64,000 bases of DNA from Anadara kagoshimensis. Lineage: Eukaryota; Mollusca; Bivalvia; Arcoida; Arcidae. This document shows positions 1 to 11,650 of the stretch, in pieces. Within the stretch, counting starts at the first letter, position 1. Every line of letters starts with the position of its first letter. The notes beneath the pieces are model-generated. The model saw only the letters and a program-made list of their open reading frames with translations. It made no database searches and was not told the origin of the DNA. The position numbers were made by a program, and so were the translations under genes. The stretch is from positions 41,353,309 through 41,417,308 of the forward strand of contig CM037874.1 of assembly GCA_021292105.1 (NCBI GenBank), written 5' to 3'.

Positions 1-233
1 GTACCTGTCTTCGATGAAACATAAAGAAGCAATTGTATTTCAATTCCCAATGAAAGACAATGGGGTCTTGACCCTTGATGTGTATCAATTTTCCCGCAAC
101 ATTATGTCATGTCCTACACAGGGGGTCACATGGTCATGTGAGACAGGCCGATCTCGCATGGTTAAAAACTCTAATATCACACGTGCAGATAAGGAAGAAA
201 TAGCGCCAAGGTACAAAATATTTATTGTAAATA
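1..233. other. Unassigned left edge
   Basis: An 89-codon open frame spans 14-283 on the + strand but runs into the foldback hairpin and shows no motif I recognise. I see nothing else here. Confidence 0.3.
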
Positions 234-395
234 TAAGAAATGACATTTCTGATCATGGTATTTCAAGGGGTAATGAAAGATAGTGTGGCGCATGCCAAAT
301 TCAAAATGAAGGGCTTTGCCCTTCATCGAATTTGACACGCTCCACACTATCTTTCATTACCCCTTGAAATACCATGATCAGAATGTCATTTCTTA
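234..395. repeat. Foldback hairpin, about 80-nt arms
   Basis: A nearly perfect inverted repeat centred on gggctttgccc (311-321). The left arm begins taagaaatgacat and the right arm ends with its complement atgtcatttctta. Arms differ by single-base changes and small indels. It could be a foldback element or the end of a MITE, and in RNA it would form one long stem. No gene is associated. Confidence 0.85.
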
Positions 396-2299
396 AACCA
401 AAAATTGTATTTCTGCTACAAGGGCCATTTTGACCCCCTTATCATATGTAGTCCTTTCCAATGTCTTTATGAACTCACAAAGTATAATGGGCTGTCTTAA
501 ATTGCATATTCATGATTTTTTTTAAACAAAATTGATTTAGCCTAGAAAACACTGGGAAAAATTATGTAATCTGAAAAACTAAAGTGCATGTATAGAGAAT
601 GTGATACTTAAACAACTGATAATACAAAAGCCCTATTTAAAAGGCATATGAATAGCAACATCATGCTTCCGATAAATACTGATATACAGAAATTTAATAC
701 AAGTGAAAAAATTTTTACAGGGACCTTAAACTCCATTACGCAATTCACCTCTTTATTTTATAGTAGAAGTTTAAATATATTTATAAAAGTTAATGTGTTG
801 CACATGAGAGTTTCTGTATATAGGTTGGGTGTCCAGCATGTGGACCAGGAGTGATTGTCATGTGATCACTAAAGTTAAAATCTGGTACAATTTTACCTCA
901 TTGCGGATTCACGGGTGCTTATACAGGCATTAGTATTCATGAGAAAACGTGCTAGTTTTGGTGTATATAAAGGGTCATGTATGATTATACAGATTCGAAG
1001 TTAGCCACTCGTTGTAGCAGCATGCATACTCTTTTATAAACCCCACCCACCCATCCCCAATGTATTTGACTTGTATTACATGGTACTTTTTCTATTGTAG
1101 ATTTTTGATAGTTGCTATATCTTACATTTAGACTTATACCTGGATTATGACGCACACGAAAGGCTACATTTGAAACTTTATGACAAACGTGATGACCTCA
1201 ATTTTTCTATTTTTATGCAGCAATATACAGTCACCTGCTTCTCCTGCTTATGGTGTATTTGTTTTCCAATTAATACGCTATGGTAGAGCTTGTTCCCACT
1301 ACGGGGACTTTGTACAATGAAGTAGGTTGCTTGCAAATAAATTGTTGACTCAGGAATATTGCAAGCCTAGGCTTATCAAGGCCCTAAAAAAGTTTTATGG
1401 CCGTCATCACAGTATTGTTGACAAGTTTGATGTCTCTGTGTCCAGGATTGCCCTGGATATATTTGACGTCTCATAGTTCCATGTTCCTTTCACACAATTT
1501 TGATTAAACAAATGGCGGGTGTAGCTAGCTAAACAGGAGTGCTTACCCTTCCGGAGAACCCGGCCTTACTTCCCTGGTGGAAGTTCATGTGTCTAACCTA
1601 ACTTGTCAGTTCCAAAGTTTTAACTTTGCTTCTGGATTGTGATTCGGACATGGATTAGTATGTTTGTTTTTGGTTATGTATTAATTACATTATGTGCCAC
1701 CGTGAGTTTGCTGTAAAGATGAAGATAAACTGAATTTATATTAAAATAATGTATTAAAAAGCTGCTACCTGTGTAGGCACTTGTCCTATACTTTTATGTG
1801 TTGAGTTTTATTTTATAAATTATTTATATTAGTTTGAACTTGGCAAATTAGAATATAAAGTTACTTTCCCAAAATGTACATATTGTCCCCATCTGCAGTC
1901 GTGCTGATATTGGTATATCAATACCTACATATCAGTTAATATATATACATATATATTAGTAAACCACATAGGTTTTTGAATCACAGAGTGTATGCCATTA
2001 ACCAGGTTTGACTGTATACTGAAATGCCCTGCTGACATTACCTGCTTAAGACTTGTTGAGTGAGGTCTTTGAGCCACCATATTTAAGAAATGATGTTCAA
2101 CTTATGAAAATTATATTGTAAGTAGATCTAAATCATAAACTTTTCCTGAATTAAGACAAATTAATAATTTTAATTTAAACTGCACTTGTTTTAGTGATTA
2201 AACTAATAAAATCTTAATTAGAAATATATTGAGGAAGTTCTCAGACATATCTTATAATTATGATGAATAATGTATAAAATTGCAGACAGTCAAATCAAC
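396..2299. other. Intergenic, no recognised feature
   Basis: AT-rich sequence with no long ORF and no transposon ends I can define. A TATATA-rich run lies near 1937-1956. I see nothing else supportable. Confidence 0.5.
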
Positions 2300-2307
2300 C
2301 TGTTTCA

Positions 2308-2515
2308 TCAATACAGACAAACCTGTCTATAAAGGTCATCCAAGGGGACCAGTAAAAGTGGCCTTTATGGGCAGGTGGCCTTTATGGGCAGGTGACCTTT
2401 ATATACAGGTTTGTCTGTAATATAAATAAAGAACAATTGAGATACAATTTCTACTGGCCTTTATAACCAGGTGGCCCTCATATAGAGGTGGCCTTTAAGG
2501 CAAGTTGGACTGTAC
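2308..2515. repeat. MITE, CAGTCAAACCTGTCTATAAAGG family
   Basis: Begins with acaaacctgtctataaaggt and ends with an imperfect inverse (ggcctttaaggcaagttgga then ctgta). Tandem 'gtggcctttatgggcagg' motifs lie inside. Related copies are at 36836-36997 and 61238-61430. CAGT-type ends beside TA are typical of pogo/Tigger-like (Tc1-mariner) elements. Non-autonomous. Confidence 0.65.
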
Positions 2516-2658
2516 CATCACAGAAATATCCCTTGGATAAATTTATGGAAATAGGGGAGGTTTATGCACTGTAAACATATTAATTTTAGCAAAGAACTTA
2601 TTTTAGCGATTTTGCATTTTGTGCGATGATACAGTTCCACTAAATTAAATCTACGCCA

Positions 2659-2821
2659 AATAAATAGAGGATCTTGCATGAGTGTTTATGTAATATTGAA
2701 TTTATTAAACGAGTTGAATAATTTTTTATGCAACGAGCCTTGGCGAGTTGCATAAAACATTATTCAACGAGTTTAATAAATTCAATATTGCATAAACACG
2801 AATGCAAGATTCTATTTATTA
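2659..2821. repeat. Long palindrome, about 80-nt arms
   Basis: The inverted repeat is centred on gcaacgagccttggcgagttgc (2730-2751). Outer ends read aataaatagag and its complement ctatttatt. The arms include gagttgaataa with ttattcaac, and gtttatg with cataaac. It is separate from the 234-395 hairpin in sequence. Probably the core of a foldback element that may extend to about 3230. Confidence 0.85.
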
Positions 2822-3117
2822 TATAATCCCATAAAAACGGGATTTTCGTAGATTTAAAACGTGTCTTCTCATTATAAGAAAACAGCTGATTGACCGAAAC
2901 ACAACAAGTTCACGTAACTGTGTACATGCGCCAAAAGTAATCCTACTGAAATATTAAATATTAGTAAACAATAGTCTGTCCGCAAGATACAAAAACAAAA
3001 CAAACATTTTCAATTTAAATACAATGTATCTTCTTTTTAAAAGAAAAGTATCAGCTTAATTTGAATCAACAAACAGTGTGAAATGAAACAAACAATTGTG
3101 AACTAGGTCAATTATGT

Positions 3118-3157
3118 GACGTCACTCTAGAATGACTTTTATGCTTTTATGACGTCA
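3118..3157. promoter_or_regulatory. Two full CRE palindromes (TGACGTCA)
   Basis: TGACGTCA occurs at 3118-3125 and again at 3150-3157, 32 bp apart. This is the CREB/ATF consensus. They lie just beyond the 2659-2821 palindrome and about 19.7 kb upstream of the NLK start. Any link to NLK is speculative. Confidence 0.4.
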
Positions 3158-3764
3158 TACTCATTCAATACGATTTTTATTGTATGACCGTATTACATGG
3201 ATTATTGAGTAGATTATATAATAAAATACGATTACGGTATAGTAAACAAGGTGATCTATGAGATTTATGCTTTTGCGATTTTATTCAATTTATACATTAA
3301 ATCATAATTTACATTAAAATCTGTACACACTTAAATTAATACATATACAATATGTGGTTGGTAGTAGTTCTAATTAAGAAACTTAAAATCAGGGTGCACA
3401 AGTTGAGTTGCAATTTCATATACTACATGATGTGTGAATGACATACCAAATATTAATTCAAAATTTGCAAAAAAGTCAAGAAAACTGCTATTTTAAAGAA
3501 TTTTTTTCTAAGTCCACATTCTATAATTTCATCAAAAATCACTAAACCGGAACATAACTCAAACTTAATTTGTAACTCATAATGGTAGATTCGCATACCA
3601 AATATCAGTTCAAAATCTGCAAGCGTTTAAAAAAGTCTGGAAAACTCTAAAATTCCTGCCCACCCACATCACCGAATTAATAGTTGAGTACAAATTTGTT
3701 GCAACTTTACTAAAAATTAAAATCTCCCGAGATATGATGTGAGTGAGAGAGGAAATTAGATGTG

Positions 3765-3768
<4 letters not shown>

Positions 3769-3811
<43 letters not shown>

Positions 3812-3887
3812 AAAAATAAAATATTGATAATCTTGATTGCAATAAGTAATTTTCTGTATATCTGATGTCTCACCAAATAAGTCAGAT

Positions 3888-3927
<40 letters not shown>

Positions 3928-3939
3928 AAAGAGAGAGAG
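3769..3939. repeat. Paired GA microsatellites
   Basis: A (GA)n run spans 3769-3808, a second spans 3891-3923, and a short third spans 3931-3939. They make a spurious Leu/Ser-repeat open frame on the - strand. Confidence 0.95.
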
Positions 3940-4535
3940 TAATAAAAACAAACCTGCAAGTGGCTCATTGGGTTATAAAAATGAAGTACTAAACATCTGA
4001 TATTTCAGAAGATTAGTCAGAGATAGTGTAAGAACTTCCTAAGGCATCCCAAAACCAGGACAATTTTCCTAGCCTGAGGGAGCTCAGAACTTAACCAGTC
4101 CTAGCCAGAGGAAAGCAGACCTAACCATTAGTAGAAAGACCTGAAGGTGATAGCTTACCAGCAGGGTGATGATAATACATGTAACTATTTAACTTATTCA
4201 TGCATATATGTCATAACTTGTGTAATTTCACGATAATCCATTAATTAGACTCAGAATTTTTAAATACATGTATCTAAAGATGTACATGAGGAACTCCTAA
4301 GTATAGTTGAAGTTTACCAGTTGAGTGACCGTTAATGGTATAACTGTTGTCAGCAACACATGTACTAGAATATTAAATACCATAAAGAACTTAAATAAAC
4401 TTATTTCACTTTAACCAATTTTACACATTAGTATTAATTTATGCTCAAGTGTTTTCTTGAAAACTTCTTAACTGAAAAAAAAATCGTAAAAACTAACAAA
4501 ACATGAAATAGCTATTGATGACATTTTTTTTAAAT

Positions 4536-5180
4536 AGCTCTGGTCCTGGTTTCCTGGTTTCACAATCATTCCTTACCTAAGATTTTCCTTCACTTAAATT
4601 TGGCAAATTTCAAATTTTAACAATTTTGATAATTTTTAAGATTTTGAGTTATTCAAGGTGTAATTTTGAAAAGAATTTCAAGCTTATGACATCTGTATTC
4701 AGTTTTTGTCTAAAATTTTAACTTGTAATTCCGAAAAAGATAGCCAAAATAAGCTAAATTTAAGAAAAATCTTAATTAAGGAATGATTGTGAAACCAAGG
4801 CCTGGTTCCAGTTTCACAATCATTCCTTAGCTAAGATTTTCCTTAACTTAAATTTTGCAAAATTTCAATCTTGAATGTTGTTAATTTTTAAGATATTTGG
4901 GAATTTAAGGAGTCATTTTAAGACCATTTTAACATTAAAACATCTGCATTTAGTTTTGACAAAAATATTCATCAATAGTTCCAAAAAGAGAATATCAAAA
5001 TTTGCTAAATTTAAGTTAAGAAAAATCTTAATTAAGAAATGATTGTGAAACCAAGGCCTGGTTCCAGTTTCACAATCATTCCTTACCTAAGATTTTCCTT
5101 CACTTAAATCTTGCAAAATTTCAAATCTATGTAATTTTGTTAATTTTCAAGACAATATTGAGGAGCAATCTAGGAACAAT
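4536..5180. repeat. MITE concatemer: CACAATCATTCCTTA family, 2.5 copies
   Basis: Three copies of one inverted-repeat element lie head to tail: 4536-4803, 4800-5058 and a 5'-only copy from 5059. Each opens with gtttcacaatcattccttac then aagattttcctt.acttaaat, and closes with the complement, ending gaatgattgtgaaacc. They abut through a shared ccaaggcctggt junction. Other copies are at 12968-13386, 14422-14666, 18328-18578, 18580-18830 and 33762-34018. Non-coding and non-autonomous. Confidence 0.8.
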
Positions 5181-5699
5181 TTGAAAATACTGATATGACC
5201 ATTTCTAGTTAAATATATTTCACCAGTTTTTATAATAAAATTTAAATTCGGGATTTAAAGAAAATTTAAATTCGGGATTTAAAGTTATTAGCATGAAACT
5301 AAGTGTAAGACATTAATTAAGATATAATTTTGCATATTTAATATATATATACCTATATATGTACTACATGTGTCTGGAAACTATTCACGGCTAACATCAT
5401 TGAATTTTTTCTGAAATTGACATTTAAAATAAAATTTAATCGTCAAATATATTAAGGATATACTTGTATGTTAGCAAATTTTGAAATAGTGTTGTAGAGT
5501 TATCTCCCTTATCTCATTAGCTCACAGCTTCAATTTTGTTTATGGCAGTTATTTTTTCCTCAATTTATCACAAAATCCCTTTATAACATCAAAATTTCAG
5601 TGTGAAGAAAGAATCAAAATATTGCTGTAAGTGTATTTCATTCTTAATTTTTAAATATATTATAAGAAGAATTTTGTTTATATTTAATTTTTAAATTAT

Positions 5700-5935
5700 A
5701 AATTTTGGATACAAAGTCAAGTTTTTCAAGCAGCCTATTTACAATTATCCTAAAGTTCAATTATTTTGTTAAGTACTTTTCAGTCAGTTGCCATGGAAAC
5801 AGCATTTAAAAAAATTAATGTTTAATTATTTTTTTAAAATGAATACAAAGACATGTTTTTCAAGCAGCCTATTTATAATTATCCCAAATTTCATTATATT
5901 GTTTGGTACAGTTGCTATGGAAACAGCATTTGTAA
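5700..5935 (+). repeat. Two-copy tandem duplication, about 140 bp
   Basis: 'tttttcaagcagcctattta' and 'atggaaacagcattt' each occur twice in the same order, with moderate divergence between copies. Confidence 0.6.
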
Positions 5936-6023
5936 ATTTATGTTTGGGCATTTGATCTTGGTTTGCCCAGAATACTCTTCAATTAATTTCAATGTGAATA
6001 AAAACATTCAGGTGAGCTTGGAC

Positions 6024-6290
6024 CTTACAGAGAAAGACTCTTAGATTTTTACCATAGCCAACTAAAATGTCTGCATCATACTTATCGATGTTGTTGTAAA
6101 TCTGGTTGTAACTTACAGAGAAAGATTCTTAGATTCTTGCTAAAGCCAACTAAAATGTCTGCACCATACTTATCGATGTTGTTGTAAATCTGGTTGTAAC
6201 TTACTGAGAAAGATTCTTAGATTCTTGCTATAGCCAACTAAAATGTCAGCATCATACTTACCGATGTTGTTGTAAATCTGGTTGTAACTT
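6024..6290 (+). repeat. Three-copy 88-bp tandem repeat
   Basis: Copies start at 6024, 6112 and 6200, an exact 88-bp spacing. Each contains gagaaag.ttcttagatt, agccaactaaaatgtc and ttgttgtaaatctggttgta. The copies are highly similar, so the expansion is recent. 88 is not a multiple of three, and each copy carries stops. Confidence 0.85.
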
Positions 6291-6299
6291 ACTAACAAT

Positions 6300-7184
6300 G
6301 TCATTAATATTCCTAAGATATTGATATCATAAAAACTAATCATTGGCATAAAACTAAAATATTACAATAGTGTTTTCATTCTAAGAGGGGCCATTAGGTC
6401 CACTAACTCCTTATTTTGCCAAAAGACTACCCATTGTTAAAGCCTTGATGGGCCATGATTTAACATTACATGAATCCAAAAATATTAATGTTACCATGTT
6501 TTAGATGACAGTTGTTTTCAAAAATCCTCCACCCCCCACCCTATGAAAAATCTTAGATTAAACACTGTATATAACAAATATGAATACCGACATCTTGAAT
6601 AATTTTGCAGATAGTCTGTACACCATCACAAATACAGAAATACAAATACATCCAAAAACATCAAATTATTTCTAATTTATTGTAAAAGTCTCATTTCATT
6701 TGTAAGTCAGTGATATCTCATTTCAATTTGAAATCAAATCAGTTGTATGTTTCCATGGATTCTATTTTTATCCAAATTGCTAAACTTGCTAGTATTAAGA
6801 GCTTTAACAATATCATGTAGAAAATAATTTCATAAAAAGATTGGTTTACAATTTGATGCTGAACATCAAACGTTTTCATCAATGTTAAAGCATTGGTATT
6901 GAAATGTAAAACCACGATTCATTGATTCATCTTCATTTTATTTGTTTTGTTCAACTTTGGCATTATAAATTAAGGGTTTAGCAAAAAAAGAAGTAAGGTA
7001 TATAATGATAAATGTGCATGATAACGTAAATCCACGATTCATTGTAACAATTTCTTTTGTTAAATTTTTGCATTATAATCAGGTTTGGGGATAAAGGAGG
7101 GGGCATATAAGGTAAAACATAAGAGAATTTGATTTTGAGACTTTAAATTGGTGTGGCAATAAGCAAGGTAGTGTCTGGCTGGTT
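6300..7184. other. Intergenic, no recognised feature
   Basis: AT-rich DNA with two loosely similar stretches around 6905 and 7025 that share 'aa.ccacgattcattg'. Nothing else can be supported. Confidence 0.5.
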
Positions 7185-7553
7185 GATTGAATGCTGCTTA
7201 ACGTCGCATCAGCAATTTTTCAGCTGTTTGCGACGAGAACTAATTTATTAATCTATATGGATTAATCTATGAACAATTTCGTGTACACATGTGAAGTGCA
7301 AGTGTGTTGTATGGTCTGCCTTGTACTAGTGAGCACTCAGGGCGACTTTAACGTGCTAGGTCATGGAGTCAGTATGCCGCAGACAAGCGTACCACTCCCC
7401 AGTCGATTAAACTGATACCAGGTGAATAAGTAAAGGCCAACGGCAAGGAAAATTCACTTTTCCCACATGTGGTCCGAGCGGGACTCGAACTCACAGCGGT
7501 GAGAAACCCTGGATTTGAAGACTGACGTCTTATCCATTAGGCCACTGCGGCCT
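7185..7553 (-). mobile_element. SINE family A, full length with tRNA-like head
   Basis: On the - strand it begins with a tRNA-related head, ggccgcagtggcctaatgga, whose B-box like ttcgagtcccgc follows. The layout resembles tRNA-Arg. Then come a body (ccacatgtgggaaaagtgaa, gtacgcttgtctgcggc, ttaaagtcgcc) and the tail gctgaaaaattgctgatgcg. The anticodon arm is degenerate, so this is a SINE and not a working tRNA. A headless copy lies at 32822-33112 on the + strand and a tail fragment at 18021-18098. Possibly related to V-SINE/RUDI-type molluscan elements; unverified. Confidence 0.75.
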
Positions 7554-7569
7554 CTTATATGTCTGTTTA

Positions 7570-8010
7570 AGAACTAATGGTTATTATGATATGAGTGGAG
7601 TGGAGTAACAGTTTTAAATCCCAGTCAAGAATATTTCTCTTATATTGAGATGGTTACTTAAAGGAATGATGGAGGAAAGTGGAGTGCCCAGAGAAATCCT
7701 CTGACCTTCGAGAGCTGACAGTTTTTGGAGTAAAGTAAAGGCCCTATAACACAGCATATAAAAAGTGGAGTGTTCTAATGGAGGAAACTGGAGTGCCCAG
7801 GAAAAAACACTGATCCTTTTGGAGCTACCAGTATTATGAGTGGAGTTATGGAGTTTAACCCCCCCCCCCCAGTAAAGATTCTCTAACTTATATCGAGGCA
7901 GTGAGTTCAAGAATGGTGGAAGAAACCGGAGTACCTGGAAAACAGCTTCTAACTGACAAACTTTCTCACACTTGGGTCTCTCCTAATTTGAACCTAGGTT
8001 GTGAGAGGTG
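7570..8010. mobile_element. SINE-like family C, three nested/tandem copies
   Basis: The motif 'gatggaggaa[a/c]tggagtgcccag' (variants) recurs at about 7668, 7779 and 7912. Flanking 'gagtggagt..tggagttt..cccc' and 'ttatatcgaggca' blocks also repeat. The last copy continues to 'tttgaacctaggttgtgaga', a degenerate B-box-like head on the - strand. Solo copies are at 8981-9202, 11420-11650, 14815-14940, 31268-31400, 43180-43350 and 55068-55290. Confidence 0.55.
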
Positions 8011-8015
8011 CTTGG

Positions 8016-8305
8016 TTGAGTTGAGTAATGGTGCTTAACATCCTAGTCAAGAATATTTCACTTATATCGAGATGTTGCTAGCTATAGGCAAAAGTGCAGA
8101 AATTTTGTCTGTGTGTTGCTCTGATGGCATTATACAGCAGGTTCTTTAACGTGCCAAGCCTACCGACACACAAGAACTTGTTTATTTTAAGTTCCCATCC
8201 AAAATAAATGTGACTTTCATTTCGTAACGCTTAGTGCTTGGTAAAAGAACCCATGACCTCCCAACTACGAAGTGAGCACTCTACCAACTGAGCTAACGCA
8301 GAGGT
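8016..8305 (-). mobile_element. SINE family B, full length
   Basis: The reverse complement starts ctctgcgttagctcagttgg (an A box intact as tagctcagttgg), then a degraded B box. The body has ccaagcact, gctgtataatgccatcag, cagacaaaatttctgcactt and gatataagtgaaatattctt, and it ends in the ttgagt-type 3' end. Copies: 10334-10650 (-), 19318-19652 (+), 19700-20045 (+, diverged), 42660-42880 (+) and a fragment near 25647. The head resembles a Lys/Arg-class tRNA. Confidence 0.8.
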
Positions 8306-8980
8306 GTCTCTTATCTACTGAGTTCCCGGTTATTAGACGAGTGTTTTCATATGGCACCCTATATCAATCTAAGACATCTACATCAGATAAAGACAAAACC
8401 CCAAAATTATTAATTTTGACGGATTTGGTGTTTCTGATACAAGACATATTTTGAAGTCTGGTTTTTGATTGTATACCGTGAAATCGTTTATTTCTATGGT
8501 GTCCAAATTTTTGTTGATTTTGGTGAAAACTCCAACCCATTAATTTACATATCAACTAAATAGTATATTTAAGCAATGAACTTTGATTCCAAGGGTTCAT
8601 TCAATTTGCACATGACCCAATAGAATTACACACCAATAAATCGATTACAATCAAAGTTCATTGCCTAATTAAACCACAAATTAATCACCTAGCAATATTT
8701 ATTTCTTAGAATGATGAAAATTGGACACACACAAAATTTGTCAAAAAATAAAAGATTCTACTGTACTATGAGTTTAAATCATTTTACCCTATCATATATA
8801 CAAAAATTAAATGGTCTTTTTTATATGTAATAATGAAATAGTTTACATTAGGAATTCAAAAGACCACAAAATGATACCAAATTACTGTTGTGCTAAACTG
8901 GATTTTTTTGGCTGAAAGTGGGTCTTTAGTTTATGGGATAAGGGGGATAACTCTTGACTGCATAAATGGAAGTGCTTAAT

Positions 8981-9202
8981 AGATAGATGGATTAATGGTG
9001 AGTTATGCCTTAGTCTAGATTCTTTCACAATTATTGAATTTGTCATCAGATTGTGGAGGAAACCAGAGTGCCTGAAGAGAACCAACTACCTTTGACGATT
9101 GAACTCATGAACTATCTCATGCTAGGATCTGACTGAATGGTATTTGAACCTAGGTGGGATTGTGATCCAGAAGTGAGTACTTTAGACCACTTAGCCACCA
9201 TA
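8981..9202 (-). mobile_element. SINE-like family C copy
   Basis: Contains gtggaggaaaccagagtgcc, actatctcatgctaggatct, tatttgaacctaggtgg and the head-like ttagaccacttagccaccat at its right end, so transcription would be leftward. Confidence 0.6.
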
Positions 9203-9834
9203 GAATTGTGATAAATGCAGCTAAACTATGTTAATGCCACAAAGAACATGTCATAACACAATTCAAGAAGAAGAAGCACAAAACATAAGACAGATAAGAA
9301 TATTTTTTACAAAGAAATAAACACCTTATGGATACCCATATATGCCATATCAAAATCTACAATGACCTTGAATTACCATAAAATATTCTATTTTTTACTA
9401 GTACAGAGATGTGCAAAAATATTCAGTGACTTTGTAAAATCCTCCTTTATTTCATTTAAAACCATATATTTTTTAAAAATTCTTAAAAATTTATTTCTTG
9501 GTTAATTTTCATGATGTTTTCCACTGTTTAATGTAAAATTAGTTGAAGTTTTTCTTAAACACAATTACAAAAGGAAATTGCATTGTTTTAATTGATAAAC
9601 ATTTAAAATTTAGAAAATTTTTAAATACAGATTTTTTTTTTAAATTGAAATACGTTATAATCATGCTTCACATGGTAGTTCAAAGTTTATCATGCTTATG
9701 TTTTCTTGAATGTTATATAAAACAGACAATATTTTTAATTTTTTTTTAAAGAAACTACAATTAATTTTGGATTTATTGGTGAAAATTTTATAAAAATTGC
9801 CCAAGAAATAAATTTGAAGGAGTTTTTTTACAAA

Positions 9835-10024
9835 TACAGTAAAACCTCGTTATAATGCCCCTTGATAACTTTGCCACCTCGCTTATCGCCACTATTTTGA
9901 AGTCCCAATATCCATTTTGTTTATCTTTTTCTGTATCCGCCTCCCCCAATTTATCACCAAACCCCTTTATAACGCCAAAATTGTATGGGACAAATTGTGG
10001 CAATGAATAAAGGTTTTACTGTAC
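9835..10024. repeat. Pogo-like MITE, TACAGTAAAACCTCGTTATA ends
   Basis: Perfectly recognisable inverted ends: tacagtaaaacctcgttata on the left and aaaggttttactgta on the right, flanked by TA. The interior reads ataactttgccacctcgctt and cccctttataacgccaaaat. A close copy is at 35412-35609, a decayed one at 10104-10248, and remnants near 5500-5600. The short ORF on the - strand is a by-product. Confidence 0.85.
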
Positions 10025-10333
10025 ATGGTTTTACATGAAATAAAGAAAGATTTTACAAAGTGACTGAATACTTTTGCACATCTCTGTATATCTGAGTAAC
10101 AGATACAGTAAAACCTCTTTAAAATATCTTTTGATAACTTTGTTACCTATATATTGTCGTATTTGAAGTCGCAAAGCCTATTTCTTTTACATTTCTCTCT
10201 AAGTCACCCCTGATTTTTACTACACTAAAATCTGACTGAACAATGGTTGTAGTGAATCAGAGTTAAAAAAAAAACTAGTTAATTGCATCAAATTCAGATC
10301 TAATTTTTTGCTTAATTCAAATATGAGTTGCGT

Positions 10334-10650
10334 TGAGTTGAGTAATAATGTTTAATGCCCCGGTCAAGAATATTTCACTTATATCAAGATGCCACCAGCT
10401 AAAGGCAAAGGTGCAGAAATTTTACCTGTGTGTTGCATTGGTGGTATTATACAGCAGGATTCTTTATCATGCCAAGCCAAACTATGACATGGGACCTCAT
10501 TAATTTTAAATTCCCATCCGAAAGAAAGAACCGTGACTTTCATCCATAAGGCCAAGTGCTTGGTGAAAGAATAGTCACTACCCACTTTCAAGTCTTTGAT
10601 CAGACACTGCCACATATGATATGAGCACACTACCACTGAGCTACTATAAT
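10334..10650 (-). mobile_element. SINE family B copy
   Basis: Same body as the 8016-8305 copy (atattacacttatatc-like end, cagcaggattcttta, gccaagtgcttggtgaaaga), with a decayed head at the right (cactaccactgagctac). - strand. Confidence 0.75.
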
Positions 10651-11251
10651 CCAAATTAGACAAACTGATTTATGAAGTAACTTGAGTACACTCATATACA
10701 GTATAAGAAAACAACATTGACCTGTTAGCTTGACCTTTTATCAGGAATATTCATATAGGAGGGTCCACTCAATACATGGGTAGTGTTACGACCCAAGTTA
10801 ATACATACACAGTGCACAGGTTTACTATAAGATGAGTATATCTCATGATGTATACAAAATAAACACCTGTGCTCCTTATATATAGATGTACTTGGTCCGT
10901 GATAAATATTTAAATTAAAGGTCAAGTGGACAAGTCAATGTTGTTTATCTAAAATACTAAATTGTACACACATATATAGAATATATCAATATTAGGTTCA
11001 GGGTATTATTGATTATTTGTGAAATCAGGGTTTATCATCTGAGATTCAATCAGCAAAATATATGTAGTTTGTAAAATAATACCAAAGGCAAAAAAAGATA
11101 AAACACAAAATCCTAGATTTCAAAAAAAATATTTTCAAGTTATTTTAAGAAAATGATTGTAGAATTTTTGTAGGCTGCAGTTCTATTGATAATTAAAATG
11201 GTTTCATATTTTCATTCATAATTTAACATTAAAAACAGCAACATTCTGAAC

Positions 11252-11410
11252 AAGCATGGCACCAAGGGGTTGTGGGTTCAAAACCCACTCAGGGCTTGGA
11301 AAATTTATGTGAATATATCTCCTGTCCACACCGAGCTGTAAAACTGTCTTTCCAATAGGGCTCAAAACCAAGTTTCTGAGTCTCAGTACATGCTAAACAC
11401 AAGTCTATAA
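11252..11410 (+). mobile_element. SINE family D, partial
   Basis: Starts in a tRNA-like 3' half with B box gggttcaaaaccc, then gctgtaaaactgtctttcca, and ends tctcagtacatgctaa. It shares this order with 60857-61085, which has the whole head. Confidence 0.6.
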
Positions 11411-11419
11411 TTTGAAAAA

Positions 11420-11650
11420 AGAGTGGAGTAATGGAGTTTTATACCAAAGTCAAGATTTTTTCAATTATATTGAGGTACCGGTAATCAGTTCTGGGAATAA
11501 AGAACCAGAGTGCCCAAAGAAAACAACAACCTTTAGTAAGCAAACTGACAAACTTCCTTATGCTAGGATCTGTCAGATTTGAACATAGGCTCCTCAAGGC
11601 AGAGAAAAGTCTGAAGATCCATAAGCACATGCTTTAGACCACAGAGCTGA
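11420..11650 (-). mobile_element. SINE-like family C copy
   Basis: gagtggagtaatggagtttt, ccagagtgcccaaagaaaac, tgctaggatctgtcagattt and a right-end tttagaccacagagctgat head remnant. Confidence 0.6.

Noticed and set aside
14-283. 89-codon open frame at the left edge
   Set aside because: It runs into the foldback hairpin, shows no domain and has no splice context; kept only as unassigned sequence.
3610-3951. 113-codon Leu/Ser-repeat frame on the - strand
   Set aside because: Produced by the GA microsatellites.
7471-7553. tRNA-Arg-like sequence
   Set aside because: Anticodon arm and acceptor pairing are degraded and it is continuous with a SINE body, so it is a SINE head and not a tRNA gene. 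The same applies at 19318, 42660 and 60857.
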